The notes: a model not told the origin generated them from the sequence alone. A DNA stretch of 33,123 nt from Candidatus Hydrogenedens sp. (GCA_035378955.1 DAOSUS010000034.1:1-33123); one strand, 5' to 3'; positions 1 through 9,153 are shown, counted from the first letter of the stretch. Made by a program: numbers and translations.

Positions 1-1799
1 TATAAGAATGTCCGAACAGGATGGAAAATATATTGGGTATTTTCAGATATGAAGTGTGTTTTTGATACGACTAAGGGATTAAAGAATAAAGCAACAAATA
101 GAGAAGCAAGAAGTGAAAAAGTAACAGTTAAGGCGAGGTCTCCAAAAATCTGTCCGGCTATTCCTTCTACAAAGGCTACCGGGAAAAATACCGCTACAGT
201 AGTTAATGTAGAAGCAATCACAGCGGAACCTACTTCAGATGTCCCTCGAATGGCAGAATCAACTATAGAATCTCCTTCTTCTCGGCACCGAGAAATGCTT
301 TCTAATACTACAATAGAATTATCTACTAACATACCAATACCTAATGCCAGCCCTCCCAATGACATGATGTTAAGAGAAATATCTCTCATAAACATAGGGA
401 TAAAAACAGTAATAATGGATATGGGAATAGCGAAGCCTATTGTTAGAGTACTTCGCAACTCACGAAGAAAAAGATAAAGAATAAGTAGTGCTAATATACC
501 TCCATTAATAGCGGAATTTTGCACTTCTTGTATAGAACTGATAATAAACTGTGATTGGTCGCTAATTATATGAATTTTGGCATCAGACGGAAGTGTGCTA
601 AGCAAATTCTTTTTTTTGAATTGCTCCTTTCGTGATTTGGGGTCTTCAAGAGTATGTTGACCATCAGCATCTTTAGCAACGGGTTGGAGGCCGAAAGATA
701 TTTGTTCATCTAATAATTCAGAAAAACTTTTTTTTCTTTCAATTCCTAACAAATCTTTTACAAGATTACATACGGTAACTGTATTGGAGTCACCTTCTTT
801 ATAAATTTCTATTTCTATGGCGTCTTCACCATTAATTCGAATAATCGTATCTCTTTCTTTATTTCCCCAACGGACTGTAGCGACATCTTTTAATTTAATA
901 GGAACTGATTTTTGAGGTAAAGCAGATAAATTTTGAGGAGAAGTGGTTAAAGATTTTAAGGATAAATTGGATATTAAATTGGAATCCGCAGAAGATGTTC
1001 CCACAGGCGAGGAAACGATTACATTTCTTATATCTTCAATATCCTTGAACTCTTTAAGAGTTCGGACAATATATTCTGTTTTCCCTTCGACTAATTTTCC
1101 CCCCGCAACATTAATATTTTGACTTGCTAAACTTCGAATGATGTCGTCTAAAGACAGCCCTAAAGACTTAAGCATTTTGCTATCCACAAGAATTTGTATC
1201 TCTTCTTCCTGTCCACCTTTTACAACAACCTGTGCAATTCCTGTTTCTGCTTCTAAATCACTTTTAAGTTTTCTTTGAACAGATTCACGAAGTGTGGTCA
1301 AATATTCAGTTTTTTCCTCAGGATTTAAATTTTCAGGTGGAGTAATTCCTATGCGTATTACAGGGTCCAGATTCGGGTTAAATCTTAGAATAACAGGTTT
1401 TTTAGTAACCTCCTTAGGTGGTTCAAACAAATCCAATCGGTCACGCACATCTTGCTGTGCAACATTCATATCTGTATTCCAGAGGAATTCGAGGGTTATT
1501 TCAGAAAGTCCTACAGAGGAAACACTGCTAATTTCTACAAGTCCACTGACAATACTTAACATCTCTTCAAGAGGACGCGTAACCAATTTCTCTACATCTT
1601 CAGGTGCTGCCCCTTCAAATTCTGTGCGTATAGTTAGAGATGGATAGGATATTTCAGGCATTAGGTTGATGGGAAGTTTTTGATAGGAACGCCAACCGAA
1701 CACAATAATGGTAGTGAATATCATTATTGTGGTTACTGGCCGATGTATTGGGAAGGATATTAAAGATGATGTCTTTTGTTTTATTGTTTGTTCGCTCAC
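1..1799 (-). CDS. RND-family efflux transporter, inner-membrane pump subunit (partial, C-terminal part outside window)
   Basis: Proton-driven RND pump of the AcrB/SwrC-like type, read by translating the minus strand; 599 codons are visible and the frame runs open off the window start. The N-terminus has the usual layout: a transmembrane helix at about residues 22-39, then the periplasmic porter domain beginning PINLMPEISYPSLTI, then helices from about residue 430. The TM4 motif GMLVDNSIVVLE places the proton-relay Asp at residue 493 (bases 321-323), followed by Asn where AcrB has a second Asp; VDN is common in the SwrC-like branch. AcrB has this Asp near 407, so the first porter half is about 85 residues longer here. 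The chosen GTG start follows GGGGAG at a good distance; an in-frame ATG at 1817 lacks one. The gene lies 70 bases behind its adaptor and is probably co-transcribed. No outer-membrane channel gene is in the window. Substrate unknown. Confidence 0.93.
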   Translation of the reverse strand, partial: MSEQTIKQKTSSLISFPIHRPVTTIMIFTTIIVFGWRSYQKLPINLMPEISYPSLTIRTEFEGAAPEDVEKLVTRPLEEMLSIVSGLVEISSVSSVGLSEITLEFLWNTDMNVAQQDVRDRLDLFEPPKEVTKKPVILRFNPNLDPVIRIGITPPENLNPEEKTEYLTTLRESVQRKLKSDLEAETGIAQVVVKGGQEEEIQILVDSKMLKSLGLSLDDIIRSLASQNINVAGGKLVEGKTEYIVRTLKEFKDIEDIRNVIVSSPVGTSSADSNLISNLSLKSLTTSPQNLSALPQKSVPIKLKDVATVRWGNKERDTIIRINGEDAIEIEIYKEGDSNTVTVCNLVKDLLGIERKKSFSELLDEQISFGLQPVAKDADGQHTLEDPKSRKEQFKKKNLLSTLPSDAKIHIISDQSQFIISSIQEVQNSAINGGILALLILYLFLRELRSTLTIGFAIPISIITVFIPMFMRDISLNIMSLGGLALGIGMLVDNSIVVLESISRCREEGDSIVDSAIRGTSEVGSAVIASTLTTVAVFFPVAFVEGIAGQIFGDLALTVTFSLLASLFVALFFNPLVVSKTHFISENTQYIFHPVRTFL

Positions 1800-1869
1800 G
1801 GTTTCTCCCCACTGCATTTTTTTATGTATTTGGATTTCTCTGAATGTTAGAAATCTAAGTATAAATAAT

Positions 1870-3045
1870 TCAAGTATTTGAGGTATTATTGTCCGAGTTC
1901 AATATTTTTTCAAGCGATGTTACTTCAATAACAGAACCCGGTTTTAAATTCATTTGCCCTAATGTAATTACAAGTGTATGTTCATCAATACCTTTTAATA
2001 CTTCATAATAAGAACTGTCTTCGAGACCGACTTGAATTTCTACTTTCTGTGCAGTAAATTGTATTGATTTATTTTTTATTTCGTCATAATCAAGTTTCTT
2101 CAAATCTTCTGCATCTTTTGTCTGTGCGGTAAAGATATATTTTCTTCCACTTTCTTCTAAAACAGCATCTTTAGGTATGACTATTGCCTGAGGATGCACT
2201 TCCATAACCAATTTTACTCTTGCAAATGCTGAATCTTTAATACAGTTGTTTTTATCGTTTTCAAGAAAGTGTAGAGTCGTTTTAATTGTCCCGGAGGAAG
2301 GGTCTATAGTAGGACTGATTCGGAAAACAGTTGCGATAAAGTTCTCCGACGGACAGGAATCAACCACAACCTCTGCTTTTTGGTCTATATATACTTTTGA
2401 AACTTCGCGTTCGGGAATGTTTATAGGTAATACATAAGAATCCGGGTCTACAATAGAAAATACAGGCATACCTGTACTTACTAATACGCCTTTCTGTATA
2501 TTCCTTTTTGTAATTATTCCATTTATAGGTGCTGTGATGGTTTGATTTTTTAATTGTAATTGTTGGATTTTAAGAGTGGCTTCTGCCGCATCTAATGCAA
2601 AACGGGCATTGTCCCTTTCTACCTTTGAACCGATACCTTCTTTCAAACTATTTTCTGCAATTACTAATGCGGATTTACATTTTTCTATGTTTACCCTTGT
2701 TTGTAGAATTTGAGTTTCAACTTCTGAAGTATCTAATTTCGCTAAAATTTGTCCCTCTTTTACATAATCCCCTTCTTCAACAAGTAACTCTTCACAAATC
2801 CCCATTCCTTTAGATATTACTTCTACTTTTCTTTCAGCCGAGATTCTCGTTGTAGTTTCAAAATATTTACTTACATCTTTCTTAGTAGGAAATACTGCTT
2901 CAACAGGAAAGGCTATTGGCTTGGTTGTATTTATCTGAGCATCATCATTAGCATCAACTTTTTTGTTCAGTGAACAACTGTGGAGAGTTAATATAGTTAT
3001 AACTATAATACACAATGATGTGAAATGATATAATGTCGTTTTCAT
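1870..3045 (-). CDS. RND efflux periplasmic adaptor (HlyD/AcrA family), predicted lipoprotein
   Basis: Membrane-fusion protein bridging the RND pump to an outer-membrane channel. The 391-residue protein has a lipoprotein signal, hydrophobic stretch then LTLHSC, putting the lipid-carrying Cys at residue 24. After it come the lipoyl/barrel-sandwich half (VEEGDYVKEGQILAKLDTSE), an alpha-hairpin at about 105-160 and the return lipoyl half (TITAPINGIITKRNIQKGV), then the beta-barrel and membrane-proximal domains. This is the standard AcrA order and length. The frame can be extended to a TTG four codons upstream (3057), but the ATG at 3045 is preceded by GAAGGG and is preferred. It is the first gene of a two-gene operon with the pump, behind a good -35/-10 pair at 3067-3095. 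Family assignment is firm; the exported substrate cannot be told. Confidence 0.93.
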   Translation of the reverse strand: MKTTLYHFTSLCIIVITILTLHSCSLNKKVDANDDAQINTTKPIAFPVEAVFPTKKDVSKYFETTTRISAERKVEVISKGMGICEELLVEEGDYVKEGQILAKLDTSEVETQILQTRVNIEKCKSALVIAENSLKEGIGSKVERDNARFALDAAEATLKIQQLQLKNQTITAPINGIITKRNIQKGVLVSTGMPVFSIVDPDSYVLPINIPEREVSKVYIDQKAEVVVDSCPSENFIATVFRISPTIDPSSGTIKTTLHFLENDKNNCIKDSAFARVKLVMEVHPQAIVIPKDAVLEESGRKYIFTAQTKDAEDLKKLDYDEIKNKSIQFTAQKVEIQVGLEDSSYYEVLKGIDEHTLVITLGQMNLKPGSVIEVTSLEKILNSDNNTSNT

Positions 3046-3066
3046 ATTGCCCTTCAATTTTTTATT

Positions 3067-3095
3067 ATTATAAATTAACCTTATTTATTTAACAA
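3067..3095 (-). promoter_or_regulatory. Probable sigma70-type promoter of the adaptor/RND operon
   Basis: On the minus strand TTGTTA (3095-3090) and a perfect TATAAT (3072-3067) are separated by exactly 17 bases. Transcription would start near 3060 and leave a short leader before the ATG at 3045. Seen by eye only; AT-rich DNA gives many chance matches, but spacing and position fit. Confidence 0.5.
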
Positions 3096-3225
3096 AAAAA
3101 GTCAAATAGTACTCTATCTATATAATATACTAATTTGACCATTTTTTATTACATTTTGTAACACTTTTTTGTAATTATTTTTAAAAATTTAATTTTTTAG
3201 AAAATAAAAATTTGTAAATAATTTC

Positions 3226-3254
3226 TTGACAATTTATAATAAAAGTGGCATTAT
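3226..3254 (+). promoter_or_regulatory. Candidate upstream promoter (TTGACA, 17-base spacer, CATTAT) for the PKD lipoprotein gene
   Basis: A consensus TTGACA at 3226-3231 lies 17 bases before CATTAT (3249-3254, four of six matches). It would start transcription near 3260, about 70 bases before the 3331 start codon. It competes with the extended -10 element just downstream at 3274-3282; either or both may work. The rest of the 285-base divergent gap (3046-3330) is AT-rich without other recognisable structure. Confidence 0.35.
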
Positions 3255-3273
3255 TATTAAGTGATATAATTCA

Positions 3274-3282
3274 TGTTATAAT
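3274..3282 (+). promoter_or_regulatory. Candidate extended -10 promoter (TGTTATAAT) for the PKD lipoprotein gene
   Basis: TG-T-TATAAT is a perfect extended -10 element, 49 bases before the start codon at 3331, implying a leader of about 40 bases. No convincing -35 lies 16-18 bases upstream, which extended -10 promoters do not strictly need. The same nine bases stand before the genes at 16040 (minus) and 29492 (plus). Confidence 0.45.
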
Positions 3283-3330
3283 TGTATAGTATTGTTGTGA
3301 ACAACAAGAACACAACTGGAGAAATTTTGT

Positions 3331-6300
3331 ATGAGAAAATCTGTATGTTTTTTATGTGTCCAAAGTATCCTATTTGTTACAATATTGTTGACAATTTCGG
3401 GTTGTCCACCAGAAGAAGTGGGAGGAAATCTGATTGTAGAGCCTACATCTATAGATTTTGGTTCTAAAGATGTTAGTGCGGATATTTTAGTATGGAAAAA
3501 TACGACTACAAGTTCTGTAGGCCCAATTATTGTTGAGTCTCAGGTTCCATGGATTTCCGTAGAAGGATGTGCCTCTGTTGATGATGGATGTTATAGTTCA
3601 GGACCTTTAGATAAAAAACGCGTAAAAATAAAGATAGATAGAGAGAAAACAGACCTTGGACCTAATTCAGGAAATATAATTGTTCGGGCTACCAATGCTC
3701 CTTCAACAACTGTTTTAATAACTTTAGTTGATTTGATAAAAGTAGATTTTGATGCATCGAATAAATTTACCACCATAAACGAAGCCGTTAGATTCTTTAA
3801 TCAAAGTGCGGTTCAATCAGGGGCAATAAAGAAAGTAACATGGGATTTTGGGGATGGAAAAACCTCTAATGACTATAATCCAACATATTTTTATCAAAAG
3901 CCTGGGAATTATACCGTTACCCTGACAGTAGAAACAGATAAAGGTATCGAAAAAAGAGTAAAAGAAAATTTTGTAAATGTTGTCAGTGGTAATCTTACCG
4001 TTGATTTTTCTGTAAATGCGCAAATAGTTCTGTTGGGAGAAGAAGTTCAGTTAATTGATAGAAGTCGTTCTGAAAAAGAAAATATTATTAATCGTTTTTG
4101 GGATTTTGGGGATGGGAAAACAAGTAATGAAGTAAATCCAAGACATAAGTATGAAAATCCCGGGATTTATTCCGTAACTTTAACTGTATACACGGAGAAT
4201 CAGAATAAATCAGTAACCAAAGATGGATATATAACTGTCCAAGAAGGCATTCCACCCAAAGCAAAATTCTCTGTTAGTCAAATAAAGCCATTTATTTATG
4301 TTCCAGTTCAGTTTTCGGATTTATCAGAAGAAGGAAGTGCACCTATTACAGATTGGTTATGGGATTTTGGGGATGGTAATACTTCAAATGAAAAGAATCC
4401 TCAATATGCTTTTACAAGAATTGGAAATCAACAGATAAAATTAACAGTTACGAATAAATTTGGCACCAGTTCTTTTTCACTTCCTGTAGAAGTTATTTAC
4501 TTGCCCCCGATTGCAGAATTTTCGGCGGAACCTCTTGTTTTGTATGAAGGGAGTTCGGTATTCTTTGCAGATTTATCTACAAAGGGGACAGAGCGAATTG
4601 TTCGCTGGTTATGGAATTTTGGAGATGGTTCTACAGAAACAATAGAATATCAACCTTATTCACATGAAAATGGAAATACAAGCCATACTTATACACAATC
4701 CGGTGTATATTCAGTATCTTTAACGGTAAACACAGGCACGACTTCCAATAATGAAAGTAGTATTACAAAAAGTTCTTATATTACGGTTCATAAACCACCT
4801 ATACCTAAATTAAGTGTTTCTACAAGAAGTCCTGTTATACAAAAAGAAGTGGTTTTCCTAAATCGGACTGCGTTAGGAACAGAGACAGAATTAACTTATG
4901 AATGGGATTTTGGTGATGGGTCTCCGGTCAAAACTATGAGTACGACCGATTCTGTTTCCCATATTTATACAGAAGCAGGAGTGTATGATGTTATATTAAA
5001 AGTGAAGACACCGTTAAAAACATTTAATAGCGAACCTGTTAAAGTATATGTAGATGCTCCTCCTATACCCGATTTTGATTATAATCCTAAACGGATAACA
5101 GTAGAAGATTTAGTTCAATTTACGGATTTATCCAACTCTGAAGGAGCACGTCCTATAATTGGTTGGGTATGGTCATTTGGTGATGGTTCTGAAGTATCAA
5201 CTATGCAAAACCCGAACCATCGTTTTGAAAATCCTGGAAAATACAAAGTAGAGATGTATTTGCTATTTACACATTCCAAAAGTGGTGAGCAACTCACAAC
5301 ATCGGCAGTTTCAAAAACATTAACTATAGGTTCTGCAGTTCCTCCAACAGCCGGATTTAGAGTAGAAAGTCCTTGTGCTATTGTAGGGAGTGAAGTCAAG
5401 TTTTACGACCAATCTAAGTCAGGAACAGCCCCCATTGTCAATTGGGAATGGGATTTTGGTGACGGTGAAACTTCCAATGAACCGTCTCCTATACATGTGT
5501 ATTCTAATCCGGGAACTTATACCGTAAAATTAAAAGTTCAAACGGAAGGTGGTCTTGAATCAGAATCTGTCAAACAAGACTATGTCGAAGTAAGTGAATA
5601 TTCAAGTCCTTTGGATATATTCGTAAGAGAACGCGACCCTGAATACACATGGACAACACCTGAGGAATATCCTGTAAGTTACACATCAGGTTCGGTATCA
5701 ATACGATTAGCAACAGCATATATAACTCGGATGACTTCCCAAGCCTGGCGTTCGGCAGATGAATTGTATAGTGGCAGGATATGGAAACATAATTTAGCAA
5801 TTATTGTTCCTGAACGCAAACGCAATAATACCTCTTTATTATTTATTGACGGAGGAAGTATTAACAGTGCACCACTTAATGATGATGAAAGATTGTTTAT
5901 GGGTGAACTTGCTGCTTTATCAGGCTCTGTAATTGTTCATATAGATAATGTTCCTAATCAACCTATTGTGTTTATTGATGACTATGATGCAGAAAGAAAT
6001 GTCGTTCTTAAATCTCGCACAGAAGACGATATTATTGCTTATAGTTATGATAGATATATGAATGAGTATAAGAACGGTAACAATGATTATCGTTGGCCTG
6101 TTTTGTTTGCAATGGCAAAAGCTGCTGTTCGTGCTATGGATACTACACAGGCGATTCTGGGAGATAATGCTCCATCTGAATTTATTATATCGGGAGGTTC
6201 AAAACGCGGATGGACAACATGGCTGGCAGGTTTGACCGATTGCCGTATTAAAGCAATTGCACCGCTTGTTATAGATGTCCTGAATATGGATAAGCAGATG

Positions 6301-8094
6301 GAACATCATAAAAAGGTATACGGATATTGGGCACCTTCTATTTATGCCTATGCACAGATGAAGGTTTTTGATAGGCTTGTCCCTAACGGCGGAAATTTGC
6401 TACCAGAAGCAGAAGCACTTTTGAAACTTGTAGACCCCTATGAGTATTTAGAAAGAACACAGAATATACCTAAGTTTCTTATGAATTCTTCGTGTGATGA
6501 GTTCTTTGTCCCAGATTCCTCGCTATGGTATTACAGAGATTTATTAGGTGAGAAGTATCTAAATTATGTTCCCAATGTTTCTCATGGACTTGGAGATGAA
6601 TTTGATTTTGATACACCTGCTGTTCAAAATCTTTTGGCATGGTTTTTAGCAAAAACCCAGAATATCCAATTACCGATTTTTACATGGCAAAAAGTTACAA
6701 ACGGAAGTACAAATACATTACAGGTACTTGTAGATAGTCAGTTTACCTCTTTAATAAAAGAGGTTAAACTATGGAAATGCACGAATCCCAACGCAAGAGA
6801 TTTCAGAAAATATAAGATTGATAACATTGGAGTTCAGTATCAAAGTGAGACACTACAACCTTTATCTCCAGGAGTTTACCAGGCAACGGTAAATGCTCCT
6901 TCACAAGGTTATACAGCGTATTTTATTCAATTAACATTTAATAATCCTGCACGATTTCAAATGGCTGTTCCGGGTTTAACAGTTCCTCCATTAGTTTACA
7001 CAACTTCTATTTATATTACACCGGAAGATTATCCTCAATATACTTCCGAAAGATATACAAATTATAAATACCCATATTTAGTCCTTCGTGGTTCTCCATA
7101 TCAAATGGGTAGTGACTATGGAAATTTGATGAAAAATGAAATCATCAACCATGCGAATTATGTGTTAAATAATTTAGGAAGGTTCGGTGTTACTCAGACA
7201 AATCTTGATAATGCATGGAATAATCAGCAAGGAAGTATTGATGAAAGGATACAACAAGAGCTACAAGGTATTTCAGATAGTACAGGCATTACTTATGATG
7301 CATTAGGGAAACTGCAATTAGTTGAATGGCTAAGTCCGTATTCAACTACAAAATCTTCAGGTTCCTTACTATGGTCAACAGCAACCAATATGCCTCCCTT
7401 CTTTGATTATTCTCCGTTAATTCAAACATATTCATTAAATAGACAGCTATATAATGGCGGACAGCAAACCTATCCAGTTGTCGTTTTCTACATACCGGAA
7501 AACGGATTTCCCCATGTATTATTCACTTTTGCAGGGATGGTTGTTAGTAGAGCAGGTGTTAATGCCTCGGGCTTAACATACGGAGATATACCTGTTTCTG
7601 GAGAATCTATCATATTAAATGAGAATATGTTAACCGCATTTCGTAGTGCTATGTATGATTTAAATAGACTGAATTCTTTTGTAGAATGGACAGGTAGTTC
7701 TTCATTGGGTAGATTGCACTCTTATCTATTAGGAGATGGAAGATATGAACTGAGAGGAGCAAAATATGTGGTGAAGTCATCAACGAGGTTATTAGTAAGA
7801 GATAATGATACAAACGATGATTATCGTCCTAATATTTTAGCAAATGTAGTTTACGATGCAGATGCAGCAACGCGGGCAAACAGCATTTATACCTTAATAA
7901 GAGATAACTACGGGCTCTTAGTAGAGTCAGGTTTGTATTCCTTATCGCGAAGAGGAGCCATTAGTAATTACAACCTGATGAATCTGGTAATTGATGCTAC
8001 TGCTTTCAAAGGACATGTTGCTATTGCCAATGGTATACAAGACGCATCTACTCAGACATTTGAAATCTATGATTTCCAATCCATTTTGCCGTAA
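3331..8094 (+). CDS. Multidomain lipoprotein: seven PKD domains, PqaA-like alpha/beta hydrolase, C45/acyltransferase-like C-terminal domain
   Basis: Large exported protein of 1,587 residues. Residues 1-25 form a lipoprotein signal (LLTISGC, Cys25). A BACON/Ig-like domain follows (about 36-130, with DFGSKDVSA and VPWISV), then seven PKD domains whose W-D/S/N-FGDG motifs start at residues 171, 257, 344, 428, 525, 614 and 707. About 755-1235 resembles PhoPQ-activated pathogenicity-related proteins (PqaA): the nucleophile elbow GGSKRGW gives Ser957, and Asp1056 (SCDEFF) and His1085 (NVSHGL) complete a plausible triad. About 1245-1587 begins LRGSPYQMGSDYGNLM, typical of C45/penicillin-acyltransferase-like Ntn hydrolases, but this part contains no cysteine; SSGS around 1342-1345 sits where the nucleophile would be expected. 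A start with GGAG nine bases upstream supports 3331. Likely a surface-anchored hydrolase; PKD domains usually mediate binding or spacing. Substrate unknown. The PKD and PqaA calls are firm; the last domain is tentative. Confidence 0.9.
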   Translation: MRKSVCFLCVQSILFVTILLTISGCPPEEVGGNLIVEPTSIDFGSKDVSADILVWKNTTTSSVGPIIVESQVPWISVEGCASVDDGCYSSGPLDKKRVKIKIDREKTDLGPNSGNIIVRATNAPSTTVLITLVDLIKVDFDASNKFTTINEAVRFFNQSAVQSGAIKKVTWDFGDGKTSNDYNPTYFYQKPGNYTVTLTVETDKGIEKRVKENFVNVVSGNLTVDFSVNAQIVLLGEEVQLIDRSRSEKENIINRFWDFGDGKTSNEVNPRHKYENPGIYSVTLTVYTENQNKSVTKDGYITVQEGIPPKAKFSVSQIKPFIYVPVQFSDLSEEGSAPITDWLWDFGDGNTSNEKNPQYAFTRIGNQQIKLTVTNKFGTSSFSLPVEVIYLPPIAEFSAEPLVLYEGSSVFFADLSTKGTERIVRWLWNFGDGSTETIEYQPYSHENGNTSHTYTQSGVYSVSLTVNTGTTSNNESSITKSSYITVHKPPIPKLSVSTRSPVIQKEVVFLNRTALGTETELTYEWDFGDGSPVKTMSTTDSVSHIYTEAGVYDVILKVKTPLKTFNSEPVKVYVDAPPIPDFDYNPKRITVEDLVQFTDLSNSEGARPIIGWVWSFGDGSEVSTMQNPNHRFENPGKYKVEMYLLFTHSKSGEQLTTSAVSKTLTIGSAVPPTAGFRVESPCAIVGSEVKFYDQSKSGTAPIVNWEWDFGDGETSNEPSPIHVYSNPGTYTVKLKVQTEGGLESESVKQDYVEVSEYSSPLDIFVRERDPEYTWTTPEEYPVSYTSGSVSIRLATAYITRMTSQAWRSADELYSGRIWKHNLAIIVPERKRNNTSLLFIDGGSINSAPLNDDERLFMGELAALSGSVIVHIDNVPNQPIVFIDDYDAERNVVLKSRTEDDIIAYSYDRYMNEYKNGNNDYRWPVLFAMAKAAVRAMDTTQAILGDNAPSEFIISGGSKRGWTTWLAGLTDCRIKAIAPLVIDVLNMDKQMEHHKKVYGYWAPSIYAYAQMKVFDRLVPNGGNLLPEAEALLKLVDPYEYLERTQNIPKFLMNSSCDEFFVPDSSLWYYRDLLGEKYLNYVPNVSHGLGDEFDFDTPAVQNLLAWFLAKTQNIQLPIFTWQKVTNGSTNTLQVLVDSQFTSLIKEVKLWKCTNPNARDFRKYKIDNIGVQYQSETLQPLSPGVYQATVNAPSQGYTAYFIQLTFNNPARFQMAVPGLTVPPLVYTTSIYITPEDYPQYTSERYTNYKYPYLVLRGSPYQMGSDYGNLMKNEIINHANYVLNNLGRFGVTQTNLDNAWNNQQGSIDERIQQELQGISDSTGITYDALGKLQLVEWLSPYSTTKSSGSLLWSTATNMPPFFDYSPLIQTYSLNRQLYNGGQQTYPVVVFYIPENGFPHVLFTFAGMVVSRAGVNASGLTYGDIPVSGESIILNENMLTAFRSAMYDLNRLNSFVEWTGSSSLGRLHSYLLGDGRYELRGAKYVVKSSTRLLVRDNDTNDDYRPNILANVVYDADAATRANSIYTLIRDNYGLLVESGLYSLSRRGAISNYNLMNLVIDATAFKGHVAIANGIQDASTQTFEIYDFQSILP
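3841..4376 (+). repeat. Three exact 17-base repeats inside the PKD array
   Basis: TGGGATTTTGGGGATGG occurs at 3841, 4099 and 4360, at intervals of 258 and 261 bases, encoding the WDFGDG core of PKD domains 1 to 3. The other four PKD cores differ by synonymous or coding changes. This suggests recent tandem duplication or gene conversion of domains 1-3 and makes the stretch prone to copy-number change and assembly error. Confidence 0.85.
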
Positions 8095-8154
8095 GTAAAA
8101 AAGTTTTTATAGGGTTTATCAAAATTAAAGGGCATAAGAAGTGGGGTATTGTTA

Positions 8155-9153
8155 ATGACAAAAGTGCATGATTGTATTTCTCGTGGAGATAATATTCTCA
8201 AAAAACTGAAGGAATTGAAAGGTAGAACTTTAGTTGTTTCAATGGATATTCCATGGAAAGGAGTTAAAAAATATATTTCATGGGAACCTACAGAGATTAT
8301 TTGGGCACAGGAGATGGAGTTAGATGTTATTGAAAATATGGAAAAGAAACTACCTAATTTCGATTGGGTTATCGGAATAGGTGGAGGCGTGAGTTGTGAC
8401 CTTGCAAAATATATAGCATGGAAAAAAGGTATTCCACTGGTATTAGTCCCCACAATAGTTTCTGTAGATGCCCCCTTTACTCCTTCTATTGCGGTAAGAG
8501 AAGATAATGTAGTCCGTTATATAGGGAACATTATCCCAAATCATATTTTTGTTGATTATCGGATAATTCAAGAGGCTCCGAAACATTTAAATAGGGCAGG
8601 AGTTGCAGACCTGTTAAGTATTCATACCGCCTTATGGGATTGGAAATGTGCCGCAGAGAATAATAATGAAAGATACGATAGGCAAATTGCCCAAGAAGCA
8701 GAAGAGTGCCTAATAGCAATAGATAAAAGGGCCGAAGAAATATATAATGTTACTCCTCAGGGGATAGATACGATTGTAGATTTATATTGTAAAGAGGTGG
8801 AATTGTGTAATATATTTGGGAATGCACGACCTGAAGAAGGCTCCGAACATATCGTAGCCTATCATGTTGAATATTTAACCAAAAAACAATTTTTGCATGG
8901 GGATTTAGTAGGGCTGGGAATATTTTGTATGAGCAGGTTGCAGGAGAATAAAGTAGAATGGATAACAAATTTATTAAAAAGATGTGGCGTTAAGTTTCGA
9001 GTTGATGGTCTATCCAGAAATGAAGTATCACAGACCTTATTAGGGTTGAAAAAGTTTAAAGATGATACAGAATTGTTTTATAGTGTTATTGATGTAAAAA
9101 CCATTAGCAATGAATTTGTAAATGATATATTATATGAACTGAACTTAACTTAA
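8155..9153 (+). CDS. Glycerol-1-phosphate dehydrogenase-like (EgsA/AraM-type) NAD(P)-dependent metal dehydrogenase
   Basis: Cytoplasmic enzyme of 332 residues in the iron/zinc alcohol-dehydrogenase superfamily, closest in motif pattern to sn-glycerol-1-phosphate dehydrogenase, which reduces dihydroxyacetone phosphate. Visible marks are the nucleotide-binding GIGGGVSCDLAKYIAWK, PTIVSVDAPFTPS, and three likely metal ligands: Asp152 (GVADLLS), His232 (GSEHIVAYHVE) and His248 (FLHGDLVG). Length fits the family (about 330-400). A TTG two codons upstream (8149) is in frame, but the ATG after GTGGGG is preferred. It starts 60 bases after the PKD lipoprotein gene and ends 15 bases before the rhamnosidase gene, so the three probably share a transcript. 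Its substrate could be a different polyol or keto-phosphate; the exact activity is inferred. dehydroquinate synthase and glycerol dehydrogenase are relatives but fit less well. Confidence 0.75.
   Translation: MTKVHDCISRGDNILKKLKELKGRTLVVSMDIPWKGVKKYISWEPTEIIWAQEMELDVIENMEKKLPNFDWVIGIGGGVSCDLAKYIAWKKGIPLVLVPTIVSVDAPFTPSIAVREDNVVRYIGNIIPNHIFVDYRIIQEAPKHLNRAGVADLLSIHTALWDWKCAAENNNERYDRQIAQEAEECLIAIDKRAEEIYNVTPQGIDTIVDLYCKEVELCNIFGNARPEEGSEHIVAYHVEYLTKKQFLHGDLVGLGIFCMSRLQENKVEWITNLLKRCGVKFRVDGLSRNEVSQTLLGLKKFKDDTELFYSVIDVKTISNEFVNDILYELNLT

Noticed and set aside
49..477. Open frame of 142 codons on the plus strand
   Set aside because: It is antisense to the RND transporter, which has clear family motifs; the plus-strand translation is low complexity Ser/Thr/Ile-rich with no recognisable domain or ribosome site.
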